A DNA stretch of 64,000 nt. Source: Bacillota bacterium. GTDB lineage: Bacteria; Bacillota; Clostridia; Oscillospirales; Ethanoligenentaceae. Both the position numbers and the translations under genes were made by a program. The notes under the pieces were generated by a model that worked only from the letters and a program-made list of their open reading frames with translations, was not told the origin of the DNA and made no database searches. The DNA lies in assembly GCA_023391835.1 (NCBI GenBank), contig JAEWAE010000036.1:1-64000 (forward strand). Reading direction: 5' to 3'. This document shows positions 17,522 through 26,306 of this stretch, piece by piece (position 1 is the first letter of the stretch; each line of letters opens with the position of its first letter).

Positions 17522-19315
17522 TCAGCATGATTCCTGCATGTTTTCCATCCGATAAAATTCGCCGCGTTGCGCCATCAGCTCGGTATAGCTGCCGCATTCC
17601 GCCTGACGGCCGTCTTTGAGCACGAGGATTCGGTCCGCTCCGCGCACGGTTGTCAGCCGATGAGCCACCAGGAAGGTTGTCCGCCCACGGGTGAGATTGC
17701 GCAGCGCCTTTTGCACATGGGCTTCGGAGATGCTGTCCAGCGCCGAAGTGGCTTCGTCCAGGATTATGATGCGTGGCTGCCGTATCATGGCCCGCGCGAT
17801 GGAAATCCGCTGCTTCTGGCCGCCCGAAAGCGTATCCCCGTGCTCACCCAAAGGGGTATCCAGCCCCTGCGGCAGCCGGTCCACCAGATCGGTCAGGTCG
17901 GCCGCTTCGACGACCTGCCGCAGTCGTGTCTCGTCGATCTGCCGCAGCCCGTAGGTGATATTCTGCCGGATGGTCCCGGAAAAAAGAATGGTGTTTTGAG
18001 GCACCACGGCGATATTCCGGCGGAAAGACGCCAAATTGACGCTGTGCATATCCTCCCCGTCAATGGAAATGTGCCCTCTGGCTGGAGAAATGAAGCCGAT
18101 CAGCAGGCTCAGCAGCGTGGTTTTGCCGGCTCCCGATTCCCCGACGATGGCGATATGTTCGCCCGGCCGCACATGCAGGGAAAAATCGGTCAGCACGGGG
18201 GGCTGCCCGGCGCCATAACGGAACGACACATTCTCAAACTGCACGTCGCCGGCGATGTCGCGGAGCTTCTTTTTGCCGCTGTTGCGCTCCACATCCTGAG
18301 AAGAAAAGATTTCGCTGACCGAATGGATGGACTCAAAGCCCTTCATAATATCCGGATAGACGTTGATAAGCGAATTGATCTGGTTGAGTATCTGTGTGAA
18401 ATAGGTCTGATAGAGCACCACCTCGCCGACGGAAATGTGGTGGTAATAGGCCAGGTAGCCCGAAAACCCCAGGCACAGCAGCTGCATGACCTGGGTCGCC
18501 AGCCAGGCGGAGGCCCCGAAGGTCGCCGTGACGATATCCAGTCGGTAGCCGCCCTCGCGGATCTTTTCCAACTGCCGATCGATGCGGGTGATTTCCACCG
18601 ATTCCAGCGCATGGGCGCGGGTCAGCGGCACCATTTCTACCATTTCGGCCACTTCGGAAGACATGTTTTCCATCTGCTGGCGGAAATTCCGGTTGGTGCT
18701 GCGGATGTTGCGGCGGAACACCCGGATCACCAGGAAGGAGATGGGGATAGAAGCCAGGAAAAACACGGCCATGCCCGGGTTTTTATAGAACGTGATGCAC
18801 AACACCACCACGATGTTGATGAGGATGGGCACCAGGCCGTTTGAAATCTGCCGGGCCAGTGTGACGATGGCCTCCACGTCCCGGATGATCTTCGACTGGA
18901 TGCGGCCGGACTGGAATTGGCGGTGGAACGAAATCGAAAGCATCTGGATTTTTCGCACCAGATTGCTGCGAAGCTCCGCTTCCACGTTGCGCAGCGCGAT
19001 GCTCAGATACTTGTTATACAGCACGTTCATGGGCACATTCTGCGCCACGGTGACAAAGGCCACAGCTAGGTTGACCCATAGCTCGCTGATGCCATGTTTA
19101 CCTGGCTCCGTGGCGATGTTGATGATATTGGCGATGATGATCGGCATGACCCACGTGGCCGAATGCTTGATGGTAAAAAATACATAAGAGAGCAGCAGTC
19201 GGCCGATGTTGCCATGGAAAATTCGCAGCAGCGTGCGGGCGGGTTTTCCTTTATGGAACACCTGACCGTTCATCAGCTCGTCAAATTCAAAATTCATCTG
19301 CGGCATGGCGTGCAT
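17522..19315 (-). CDS. ABC exporter, fused membrane and ATPase domains
   Basis: A type IV ABC exporter half of 597 residues that should act as a dimer. Residues 1-320 hold six membrane helices (for example WVMPIIIANIINIAT, MAVFFLASIPISFLVI); the ATPase domain has GESGAGKTTL, a Q-loop (VVPQNTILFSG), [15 protein letters not shown] and IIILDEATSALD. ATG 19315 lies seven bases after AAGGGG; the longer frame has no ribosome site. It stands alone, so a homodimer is likely. Substrate unknown: lipids, peptides or drugs are all possible in this family. Confidence 0.9.
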   Translation of the reverse strand: MHAMPQMNFEFDELMNGQVFHKGKPARTLLRIFHGNIGRLLLSYVFFTIKHSATWVMPIIIANIINIATEPGKHGISELWVNLAVAFVTVAQNVPMNVLYNKYLSIALRNVEAELRSNLVRKIQMLSISFHRQFQSGRIQSKIIRDVEAIVTLARQISNGLVPILINIVVVLCITFYKNPGMAVFFLASIPISFLVIRVFRRNIRSTNRNFRQQMENMSSEVAEMVEMVPLTRAHALESVEITRIDRQLEKIREGGYRLDIVTATFGASAWLATQVMQLLCLGFSGYLAYYHHISVGEVVLYQTYFTQILNQINSLINVYPDIMKGFESIHSVSEIFSSQDVERNSGKKKLRDIAGDVQFENVSFRYGAGQPPVLTDFSLHVRPGEHIAIVGESGAGKTTLLSLLIGFISPARGHISIDGEDMHSVNLASFRRNIAVVPQNTILFSGTIRQNITYGLRQIDETRLRQVVEAADLTDLVDRLPQGLDTPLGEHGDTLSGGQKQRISIARAMIRQPRIIILDEATSALDSISEAHVQKALRNLTRGRTTFLVAHRLTTVRGADRILVLKDGRQAECGSYTELMAQRGEFYRMENMQESC

Positions 19316-19477
19316 TGATAACCCCTTCTTCATAGATAGATGGCTGTCTCTCCGGCTCGCCTGGCCGGGAGTGATTTTGCTAATAAATAGTATAGCATAT
19401 TCGGCCGCGGCCGTGGGCAGGACCCGAACAATGCGCGGCAAATTTTTCCGACGGGCTGAAAACGAATGCCATGGGTA

Positions 19478-19505
19478 TTGACAAACGCAGCTCTAATGAT
19501 AAAAT
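19478..19505 (+). promoter_or_regulatory. Sigma-A promoter of the MFS/regulator operon
   Basis: Perfect TTGACA at 19478-19483, 16-nt spacer, TAAAAT at 19500-19505. A palindrome immediately follows the -10 box. Confidence 0.75.
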
Positions 19506-19508
19506 GTA

Positions 19509-19535
19509 TATAACGTTATAATAATTTTGACGTTA
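19509..19535. promoter_or_regulatory. Putative operator of the MFS/ArsR-like operon
   Basis: TATAACGTTATA at 19509-19520 is a perfect 12-bp palindrome beginning three bases after the -10 box, and a further half-site ACGTTA lies at 19530-19535, so TAACGT...ACGTTA also forms a wider inverted repeat. The operon encodes a winged-helix regulator, so autoregulation is a reasonable inference. Confidence 0.5.
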
Positions 19536-19560
19536 AAACAAATATATTGGAGCGATTCCG

Positions 19561-20901
19561 ATGTCATTGCTTCGCAACCGCAATTTCCTGTGTCTTCAGA
19601 CCGGATGGGGGATTTCCGGTCTGGGGAGCCAGCTGCAGTCTTTCGCTTTTGCCCTATACATCCTGCAGAGAACCGGCTCCGCCATGCAATTCGCGGTGAC
19701 ACTATGCCTCCAAATCATCCCCACCGTTTTGCTGGCCCCCTTTAGCGGGTATCTGGCGGATCGCTGGGACAGAAAACGCCAGATCGTCCTGTTCGACCTG
19801 CTCAGCGCGGCGATGGCGCTGCTGTTTTGGGGGATTTTCCGCGTCACGGGCCGGCTGAGCGTGGCGCAGGTCTATCTCTGCGTGGCCTTTTTGGCCGGGC
19901 TTCAGGAATTTACCTCCACTACATCCTCTGGTCTGATGCAGGCCGTCATCCCACCGGAAGATTTTACGGTGCAGAAGACCGTCGGCTCGATTATCCAGAG
20001 TCTGACCGCGGTGGCCGGCCCGGCCCTTGGTGGTGCCGTCTATGGCGCGGCGGGGTTGGGACCGCTGCTGCTTGCAAACTCCGTCAGCTTTTTCGCCTGT
20101 GCTTTGTTGGAATGCTGCATCCGTCTGCGGCCGACCGATCGGCCGCAGGGGAGAGAAGGCCACCGCCTCGAGCAGTTTTTCCTCTCGCAGCGCGAAGCCG
20201 TGCAATATGTACGGCACAACCGTTTCCTGCAATCATTTCTCGTCATCGTGCCGGCGCTCAATTTTATCGTACCCGCCACCGATGTGGGGCTGATGACGGT
20301 CGCTCAAAACCGGTTTCGCGTCGGCTCCGCCGTCATGGGGGTGGCAAGCGCCGCCGTCGCGGTGGGCATGGCTGTCGGCGCGCTGTTCGCCGGCCGGTTC
20401 GGCAGCCGCCGGGTGGAAAGGATGGGGCTGGGCATTATGATCTGTCGGGTGACCGCCCTCATTGCCCTGGCATTTGCCGGCGGTGGTATGCTGCTTTTGG
20501 CGGGCGGGCGGATTTTACCCGACACGGCGCTTTTCCGACTGCTGGTACTGGTTTCGGCCACTATTGCGGGGTGCTGCGGATTCATCAGCGTGCACATTTC
20601 GGCCGCCTTCATGCGAAATGTCGCGCCGGAAATCATCGGGCGCACCTCGGCTCTGACGGGAGCCGTCACGGTCAGCGCGGCTCCGCTGGGTCAGGTGATT
20701 GCCGGGGCGCTGCTTTCTACGCTGCCGGCAGGCGCCATGTATCTGGCCGAAGGGGTGTTTTCCGCTCTGACGATGCTTTTTGCCGGAAAAACCGACCGGA
20801 AGGCGGCCCGTTCTGTTATAATAGAAAAGGACGGCGCCACATCGCCATACCGGGAGGGATACAATGGACAGATTGGTTCTCCACACGGCGGAAGCCATTG
20901 A
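19561..20901 (+). CDS. MFS transporter (EntS/macrolide-efflux-like)
   Basis: A 12-helix major facilitator of 446 residues, probably an exporter. The loop 2-3 signature appears as SGYLADRWDRKRQIV, and the N-terminus (RNRNFLCLQTGWGISGLGSQLQ) resembles the MFS_3 group that includes enterobactin exporters and Mef-type efflux pumps. ATG 19561 lies eight bases after GGAG. The last 38 bases overlap the downstream regulator gene, so the two are translated together. The substrate may be the regulator's ligand. Confidence 0.87.
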   Translation: MSLLRNRNFLCLQTGWGISGLGSQLQSFAFALYILQRTGSAMQFAVTLCLQIIPTVLLAPFSGYLADRWDRKRQIVLFDLLSAAMALLFWGIFRVTGRLSVAQVYLCVAFLAGLQEFTSTTSSGLMQAVIPPEDFTVQKTVGSIIQSLTAVAGPALGGAVYGAAGLGPLLLANSVSFFACALLECCIRLRPTDRPQGREGHRLEQFFLSQREAVQYVRHNRFLQSFLVIVPALNFIVPATDVGLMTVAQNRFRVGSAVMGVASAAVAVGMAVGALFAGRFGSRRVERMGLGIMICRVTALIALAFAGGGMLLLAGGRILPDTALFRLLVLVSATIAGCCGFISVHISAAFMRNVAPEIIGRTSALTGAVTVSAAPLGQVIAGALLSTLPAGAMYLAEGVFSALTMLFAGKTDRKAARSVIIEKDGATSPYREGYNGQIGSPHGGSH

Positions 20902-21469
20902 GACCTATATACACCCGTTTCGGGCCAAAATTATGCGCGTGATGCGCGAAACCGGCCGCCCCATGACGGTCAAAGAAATTGCCGACGCCATGGGGCAGAC
21001 GGCCGCGCGGATTCATTATCATGTACAGAAGCTTCTGGCCATCGACGTGCTGCGGCTGGATCATACGCGTCTGGTCAATGGCATCGTCGCCAAATATTAT
21101 ACCTTTGCCCACGAGACCGTGGCGCTGGATGTGCCCGACGACGACGCGGAAAAAAAAGAGGAGCTCAACGAGCGCCTGCTCTGGGAATACAGCCGCGTCT
21201 TCGATCAGGTCAAGCAGGGATATTATGACCTCTATGCCCGGCGGGAAACCGGCATCCGTCAGGAGGACCAGGTCTATATGACGCTCAAGGAGTCATACCC
21301 CGTCGACCCGAAGGATTTGGAAGCCATTTATGAGGAATTCGGGCAGTTGCTGCGCCGCTACCGCTGCGACGGCCCCCAGGCTGTGTCGCATTGGGTGCTG
21401 CTGAGCATGTTCCCCCGTGTGGGCCGGGGACAGGAGCCGCCCGAGCCGGCGAAAAAGCCGGAGGGCTGA
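20864..21469 (+). CDS. ArsR-like winged-helix transcriptional regulator
   Basis: Probable regulator of the MFS operon, 201 residues. The first 85 residues form a winged helix (AKIMRVMRETGRPMTVKEIA, then DAMGQTAARIHYHVQKLLAI as the recognition part), like ArsR and related HTH_20 proteins. The C-terminal half is acidic and helical and may sense a ligand or dimerise; no Cys metal-site motif is seen, so a metal sensor is unlikely. GGGAGG precedes the ATG. It overlaps the end of the transporter and is followed by a GC-rich hairpin. Confidence 0.8.
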   Translation: MDRLVLHTAEAIETYIHPFRAKIMRVMRETGRPMTVKEIADAMGQTAARIHYHVQKLLAIDVLRLDHTRLVNGIVAKYYTFAHETVALDVPDDDAEKKEELNERLLWEYSRVFDQVKQGYYDLYARRETGIRQEDQVYMTLKESYPVDPKDLEAIYEEFGQLLRRYRCDGPQAVSHWVLLSMFPRVGRGQEPPEPAKKPEG

Positions 21470-21482
21470 ACCGGCGACAAAA

Positions 21483-21511
21483 AGCGGGCGCGGAAATCAT
21501 CCGCGCCCGCT
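21483..21511 (+). terminator. GC-rich hairpin after the regulator gene
   Basis: GCGGGCGCGG, loop AAATCAT, CCGCGCCCGC, with A-T closing. The stem is strong and perfect but the downstream T tract is poor. Confidence 0.6.
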
Positions 21512-21587
21512 GCAAATTTGCTTCGTCTCTGCCGTTTATTCCGCCCCGTCGGGCACAAAATAACCATGAAATACGGAAAACGACGGG

Positions 21588-22043
21588 ATGGACGGTATGA
21601 AGGAACTTTGGAAATATCCGATTCTCTTTTTTCTGACCGGCATGTGCTATTCCCAGCTGGAACTTTTGGCGCGGGGCTTTACTTATCTGCCCATGACGTT
21701 TATCGGCGGAGCCGCCGTCACGTTAGTGGGTGCCCTGACCAGACGGCACGATGCCTCCACGCTGAAAATGTGGCAAGTGTGTGCGCTGGGCATGCTTCTG
21801 ATTCTAGACGTGGAATATATTTCCGGCTGGATCTGCAACCTGCGTCTTCATATGGGGCTGTGGAGCTACGATGGGGATTTCGGCAACCTCAACGGCCAGA
21901 TATGCCTGCGCAACGCGCTGGTCTGGTTTATGCTCGTGCCGCTGGCTGTGTGGATCAATCAGGCTCTGCGCTGGAAGCTTTTCGGCGAGCCGCGGCCTCC
22001 GGCATGCTGGCAATATTACCGGCGGCTTTTCACCTTCCGCTGA
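21588..22043 (+). CDS. Small membrane protein, CmpB-like (putative ABC transporter type IV)
   Basis: A 151-residue protein with four likely membrane helices. The stretch LWSYDGDFGNLNGQICLRNALVW resembles the conserved part of the PF06541 (CmpB, putative ABC-transporter type IV) family of Firmicutes, whose function is unknown. There is no ATPase partner next door. Both ATG 21588 and ATG 21597 are possible starts. It converges with the VOC gene, leaving only six bases between the two stops. Confidence 0.6.
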   Translation: MDGMKELWKYPILFFLTGMCYSQLELLARGFTYLPMTFIGGAAVTLVGALTRRHDASTLKMWQVCALGMLLILDVEYISGWICNLRLHMGLWSYDGDFGNLNGQICLRNALVWFMLVPLAVWINQALRWKLFGEPRPPACWQYYRRLFTFR

Positions 22044-22049
22044 CAGACG

Positions 22050-22415
22050 TCAGCCCTTGGCGCACAGGCAGAAAGGGTGCCCCGCCGGGTCGGTCATGGT
22101 CGTGAAATGCGCCCCGCCGAACTGTGCCTTGGTGCGCGCGGCGCCCAGCGCTTCGGCCCGGGCCACGGCGGCGGGCACATCCGCCACCACGAAGTCAAAA
22201 TGAAGCTGCTTCTGCTGGCGCCCGTCTTCTTCGGGCCACACGGGAGCTACATAATCCGGTTCCTGCGCAAACAGAAGGACCAGCGGCCCTTTCAGAGCCG
22301 GGATGCCGTAAAGCTCGCATTTTTCCCATCCAAGCAGCTCGGCATAAAAATTCTGCAGCTTTTTTGCGTCGCCGCAATCCACTACCACGTCGCCGACCGT
22401 AATATCGGGTTTCAT
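22050..22415 (-). CDS. VOC (glyoxalase/bleomycin-resistance fold) family protein
   Basis: A 121-residue protein of the vicinal-oxygen-chelate fold, with two beta-alpha-beta-beta-beta units: VGDVVVDCGDAKKLQNFYAE in the first and LHFDFVVADVPAAVARAEAL in the second, ending TMTDPAGHPFCLC. The family includes metal-dependent lyases, dioxygenases and drug-binding proteins; which applies here is unclear. ATG 22415 is eight bases after AAAGGATG; the frame extends 46 codons further with no ribosome site. TATAAT lies just upstream (22439-22434), next to a 9-bp inverted repeat. Confidence 0.82.
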   Translation of the reverse strand: MKPDITVGDVVVDCGDAKKLQNFYAELLGWEKCELYGIPALKGPLVLLFAQEPDYVAPVWPEEDGRQQKQLHFDFVVADVPAAVARAEALGAARTKAQFGGAHFTTMTDPAGHPFCLCAKG

Positions 22416-22447
22416 TGAGAAATCATCCTTTCTATTATATACGATTT

Positions 22448-22470
22448 GGCATGCCCGGCATGGGCATGCC
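22448..22470. promoter_or_regulatory. Inverted repeat GGCATGCCC / GGGCATGCC in a divergent intergenic region
   Basis: Nine-base arms with a five-base centre, lying where the -35 region of the VOC gene would be and about 55 bases from the dipeptidase promoter. The position suits an operator. No cognate regulator is adjacent. Confidence 0.4.
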
Positions 22471-22524
22471 TTTATTCGTATCATAGCGCATATCAGCCGG
22501 CCTTGCAAGCCCTGCCGCGCGGCA

Positions 22525-22554
22525 TGGACAAACCCCGCCGCCGCGTGATACAAT
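22525..22554 (+). promoter_or_regulatory. Sigma-A promoter of the dipeptidase gene
   Basis: TGGACA at 22525-22530, 18-nt spacer, TACAAT at 22549-22554, about 50 bases before the start codon. Confidence 0.6.
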
Positions 22555-22607
22555 AAGAAAAGCCCGGTGCGCCCAGCGTGCCGGCGGACAGAAGAGAGGA
22601 ATCAGTC

Positions 22608-24014
22608 ATGTATCAGAAAGAAATCGAATCCTATTTTAAAGCACACCGTGACGAGATGGTCGCCGACATCTGCCGCCTTGTGCGCATCGAAAGCAGCCGT
22701 GGGGAAGCACAGCCCGGCAAGCCTTTCGGCGAAGGGCCCGCCGCCGCACTTGCTGAAGCCATAAAGATAGCGGACAGAATGGGTCTGCGGACGACAAATT
22801 ATGATAATTACGTCGGCACGGTCGACCTGGGCGACAAGCCCCGCCGGCTGGATATGCTCGCCCATCTGGATGTGGTGCCCGCGGGCGACGGCTGGACTGT
22901 CACCCGGCCCTTCGAGCCGGTGGAGGCGGACGGCAAACTTTTCGGCCGTGGTACGGCGGATGACAAAGGCCCGGCAGTTGCGGCTCTCTATGCCATCCGG
23001 GCGGTACACGACCTGAATCTGCCGGTCACGCATAACGTGCGTCTGATTCTCGGCACCGACGAGGAATGTGGCAGCTCCGACATCCGCTACTATTATCAGA
23101 AAGAACCCGAAGCGCCCATGACCTTTTCGCCGGATGCCGATTTCCCGCTGGTCAATATCGAAAAAGGCCGGTTCGGCGACAAGGTGCTGGCCGAATGGAC
23201 CCAAGACAACCGGCTGCCCCGGGTGGTCTCTCTCGACGGCGGCATCAAAGAGAACGTCGTGCCGGGTAAAGCATCCGCGGTTATCGAAGGATTTTCCCTG
23301 CACGACGTGGAAAAATACGCCGCCGCAGCCGCGGCGAAAACCGGCACCCGTTTTTCCGCTGCGGAAACGGACGGCCGGGTGACGATCGAAGCCGTGGGGC
23401 ATTTTGCCCATGCTTCCACGCCCGAAACCGGCATTAACGCCATCACTGGCTTGCTGGAGCTGTTGGCTGCCATGCCTTTTGCCGCGACGGACAGTTTCCG
23501 CGCGCTGTGCGCCGTGCACACGCTTTTCCCGCACGGGGACTTTGCCGGTAAAGCCTGCGGCGCGGCCATGCAGGACGAGATTTCCGGTGCGCTCACCATG
23601 ACGCTCAACATCCTTCACGTCACCGAGTCCGGGCTCACCGGCAGCTTTGACAGCCGTACGCCCCTTTGCGCCACGGACGGAAACCTGCGTCAGGTCATGG
23701 CGGCCCGGGTCGCTTCCCTAGGACTTCGTCTGGGCGGCAACGCGCTCGTGCCGGCTCACCATGTGTCGGGGGATTCGCCCTTCGTGCGTACACTGCTGCG
23801 CTGCTACGAGCAGTATTCCGGCCGGAAGGGTGAGTGCCTTGCCATCGGCGGGGGCACTTATGTCCATGAGCTGAAAAACGGCGTGGCGTTCGGCTGCCAG
23901 ATGCCGGGGGCGGAGCCGAACATGCACGGGTCGGATGAGAATGCCGTCATAGACGACCTGATCGTCAGCGCGGAGATATTCGCCCAGGCGATCGTCGAAC
24001 TGTGCGGGAAATAA
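22608..24014 (+). CDS. Sapep/PepV-type M20 dipeptidase
   Basis: A cytoplasmic zinc metallopeptidase of 468 residues that cleaves dipeptides during peptide use. Metal ligands appear in MLAHLDVVPAG (His, Asp), GRGTADDKGP (bridging Asp) and TDEECGSSD (Glu). The lid region lies in the middle, and VKPGAEPNMHGSDE-like sequence near the end (GAEPNMHGSDENAV) carries the last His. Length and motifs fit PepV rather than the shorter M20 amidohydrolases. ATG 22608 follows AGAGAGGA; the upstream ten codons are rejected. Confidence 0.92.
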   Translation: MYQKEIESYFKAHRDEMVADICRLVRIESSRGEAQPGKPFGEGPAAALAEAIKIADRMGLRTTNYDNYVGTVDLGDKPRRLDMLAHLDVVPAGDGWTVTRPFEPVEADGKLFGRGTADDKGPAVAALYAIRAVHDLNLPVTHNVRLILGTDEECGSSDIRYYYQKEPEAPMTFSPDADFPLVNIEKGRFGDKVLAEWTQDNRLPRVVSLDGGIKENVVPGKASAVIEGFSLHDVEKYAAAAAAKTGTRFSAAETDGRVTIEAVGHFAHASTPETGINAITGLLELLAAMPFAATDSFRALCAVHTLFPHGDFAGKACGAAMQDEISGALTMTLNILHVTESGLTGSFDSRTPLCATDGNLRQVMAARVASLGLRLGGNALVPAHHVSGDSPFVRTLLRCYEQYSGRKGECLAIGGGTYVHELKNGVAFGCQMPGAEPNMHGSDENAVIDDLIVSAEIFAQAIVELCGK

Positions 24015-24038
24015 TGGCCGGCAATTTTTGTACGGCTA

Positions 24039-24067
24039 TTGCAATTTGTCGGGCTCCGTGCTATACT
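24039..24067 (+). promoter_or_regulatory. Sigma-A promoter of the T-box/trpXYZ operon
   Basis: TTGCAA at 24039-24044, 17-nt spacer, TATACT at 24062-24067. Transcription should begin near 24074, just ahead of the T-box leader. Confidence 0.75.
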
Positions 24068-24075
24068 AATTTCAG

Positions 24076-24368
24076 TTTAAACCATTGAAGCGGGAGTGAA
24101 ACTGTCGGCGGTCCGATACGGATCGTGTGCGCACGCAAAGCGAGCCGGGGCTGGTGGGAGCCCGGCGGCAGCGAGACAGACAAATGGGCCGCTGAGGGCA
24201 CGGCGAAAGGGGCAATTCCCGAGTACCCCGTGACGGTACTCTCCGTTATGAGAGAGGGATGTGTTGGCATCCCGTGAGAGAGCACTTTTGTGCTAAACAA
24301 GGTGGCACCGCAGGCTGCACTTTATGCGCCTGTCCTTGAAATGTTATTTCAGGGGCAGGCGCTTTTCG
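24076..24368 (+). ncRNA. T-box riboswitch, tryptophan-type (UGG specifier)
   Basis: A transcription-attenuating leader that reads the charging state of a tRNA. Stem I carries the canonical distal loop (CTGGTGGGAG between CCGGGG and CCCGG, 24145-24165). On its 3' strand ACAAATGGGCC presents TGG at 24185-24187, the tryptophan codon, in the specifier position. The T-box core AAGGTGGCACCGCAG is at 24299-24313; its UGGC bulge fits the G73 discriminator of bacterial tRNA-Trp. A terminator hairpin (GCGCCTGTCC...GGCAGGCGC) with four T ends at 24366. The operon downstream encodes a TrpXYZ-type ABC importer, in agreement. Confidence 0.92.
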
Positions 24369-24401
24369 TTTGCCCCGAGCGACAGAAAGGGGTGGCTTGT
24401 G

Positions 24402-25376
24402 ATGAAAAAAATCCTGTCCTTGATCCTCTGCGCTGGGCTGGCTCTGACGCTGCTGGCCGGCTGTGCCGGGAAAAGCACCTCCGGCAAATCCAAAACGTAT
24501 AAGGTGGCCATTGTGCAGTTGGTGGACAACGACGCCTTCAGCGAAATGATTCAGTCTTTTGAAAAAAAGATGCGTGCGCTGGGCTACACCGAGGATAAGA
24601 TGACCTTCGACGTGAAAAATGCCCAGGGCGATATGGCGACGCTCAATTCCATCTGCGCCAAGCTTAAGACAACCTCCGATTACGACCTCATCGTGCCCAT
24701 CGCGACCCCGGCTGCTCAGGCGGTCGTCAGTCAGGAGCCGAAAGCGCCGGTGGTCTTTATATCGGTAACCGACCCGGTCGGCGCGGGTATTCTCGCGGAT
24801 ATGAAAAAGCCGGATAAAAACGCCACGGGCACTTCCAACATCATTCCGGTGGATCAGATCTTCGCTCTTGCCAAAAAGCTGACCCCATCCATCAAATCGG
24901 TGGGTATTCTCTATTCCAGCGGGGAAAAGAACGCCGTGTTTAACGCGCAGAAAGCCAAGGATTATCTGAGCAAAAACGGCTACAATGTCACGGAGACCAC
25001 CATTACGAACTCTTCCGAGGTGCAGCAGGCGGCCCAGTCGCTGGCAAACAAAGTGGACGCGATTTTCGTGCCCGTTGACTCCACCGTGCAGTCGGCCATG
25101 ACCCAGGTGGCGGCTGCGGCGAACGCCAGACATATCCCGATCTACGGCAGCGACCCGGTCATGGTGAAATCCGGCGCGCTGGCCTGCGTGAGCGTTTCCA
25201 ACACCCAGCTTGGCGAACGCTCGGCCGAAATGGCAGATGAAATCCTCAAGGGCAAAAAAGTTTCGCAGGTGCCCGCTGAAGCGCTGAGCCAGTATCAGTA
25301 TGTCGTCGGCAATAAGGCGGCCCAGGCGCTGGGCATCACGCTGCCCAGCGACGGCAGCGTGACCGCGATCGGCTGA
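24402..25376 (+). CDS. ABC transporter substrate-binding lipoprotein, TrpX-like
   Basis: Extracellular binding lipoprotein of a PF04392-type importer, 324 residues. The signal peptide ends in the lipobox LLAGC with the lipidated Cys21. The two-lobed body contains TYKVAIVQLVDND, VVFISVTDPVGAGI and PIYGSDPVMVKSGA. In this family the Trp-T-box-linked members are assigned to tryptophan (TrpX), and the TGG specifier upstream supports that, though no ligand residues were examined. ATG 24402 follows AAAGGGG by about eight bases. First gene of a three-gene operon. Confidence 0.88.
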   Translation: MKKILSLILCAGLALTLLAGCAGKSTSGKSKTYKVAIVQLVDNDAFSEMIQSFEKKMRALGYTEDKMTFDVKNAQGDMATLNSICAKLKTTSDYDLIVPIATPAAQAVVSQEPKAPVVFISVTDPVGAGILADMKKPDKNATGTSNIIPVDQIFALAKKLTPSIKSVGILYSSGEKNAVFNAQKAKDYLSKNGYNVTETTITNSSEVQQAAQSLANKVDAIFVPVDSTVQSAMTQVAAAANARHIPIYGSDPVMVKSGALACVSVSNTQLGERSAEMADEILKGKKVSQVPAEALSQYQYVVGNKAAQALGITLPSDGSVTAIG

Positions 25377-25410
25377 CCGGCCGGCGCCGCCGAAAGGGGA
25401 GGGATAAGAT

Positions 25411-26304
25411 TTGGTTTCCTTTTTGATGGAGTCGGCCCTGCTGGGGATGGAATATGCGCTACTGGCGCTGGGCGTCTACATATCTTTCCGCGTGCTGAAT
25501 ATTCCCGACCTGACGGTGGACGGCAGTTTTACGCTCGGCGTGGCGCTGTCGGCGGTGCTGACGGCGGCGGGGCACCCGTTTCTCGGGCTGCTCGCCGCGC
25601 TGCTCGGCGGGGCGTTGGCGGGGATGGTGACCGGCCTTTTGCATGTGAAGGCCGGCATCCATCCGATCCTCGCCGGTATCCTCACGATGAGCGGGCTTTA
25701 CACGGTCAATATCCGTGTCATGGGCGGCCCGAATCTGTCGCTGCTCAACCACGCGAAAATTTATGACGCCGCGGCCCACGCAATCCCCATAATCGGCCGG
25801 TCAGGTGCGAAATGGCTGTGCGTCGGGCTGCTGTGCGCCCTGGTGGTCGCGGCCCTCGCGGCATTTTTCCGTACGGTAGCCGGGCTGTGCGTGCGTGCCA
25901 CCGGCGACAACGAAGACATGGTGCGCGCTTCTTCTATAAACACCGGCGTGGTCAAAATCGGCGCGCTGGCACTGGCAAACGGGCTGGTGGCGCTTTCCGG
26001 CGGGATACTTGCCCAGTATCAGGGCTTCGGCGACGTGAATTCCGGCTCTGGCATGATCGTTATAGGCCTTGCGTCGGTGATCATCGGCGAAGTGATATTC
26101 GGGCGCCGGTCGGTGTTTTTGGGTCTGCTGGCGGCGGTGTGCGGCTCGGTGATTTATCGCATCATCCTTGCCTTTGCGCTGCAGTACAATCTCTTTTCGG
26201 CGGATGCCCTCAAGCTGATTTCCGCCGTGATCGTGGCCGTGACGCTGTCGCTGCCGGCCATCCGACGCTGGATTGCCGGCCATGCGGCCAGAAGGAGGGC
26301 CTGA
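25411..26304 (+). CDS. ABC transporter permease, TrpY-like
   Basis: Membrane subunit of the importer, 297 residues with about eight to nine helices, of the BPD_transp_2 type (related to branched-chain amino acid permeases). The conserved FRVLNIPDLTVDGSFTLG near the start and RATGDNEDMVRASSINTG in the cytoplasmic coupling region are characteristic. Initiation appears to be at TTG 25411, about seven bases after GGGGAGGG. It lies 34 bases after the binding-protein gene and two bases before the ATPase gene. Confidence 0.88.
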   Translation: MVSFLMESALLGMEYALLALGVYISFRVLNIPDLTVDGSFTLGVALSAVLTAAGHPFLGLLAALLGGALAGMVTGLLHVKAGIHPILAGILTMSGLYTVNIRVMGGPNLSLLNHAKIYDAAAHAIPIIGRSGAKWLCVGLLCALVVAALAAFFRTVAGLCVRATGDNEDMVRASSINTGVVKIGALALANGLVALSGGILAQYQGFGDVNSGSGMIVIGLASVIIGEVIFGRRSVFLGLLAAVCGSVIYRIILAFALQYNLFSADALKLISAVIVAVTLSLPAIRRWIAGHAARRRA

Positions 26305-26306
26305 CC

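Noticed and set aside
17567..18844. 425-residue plus-strand frame
   Set aside because: Antisense to the ABC exporter, whose motifs are all on the minus strand.
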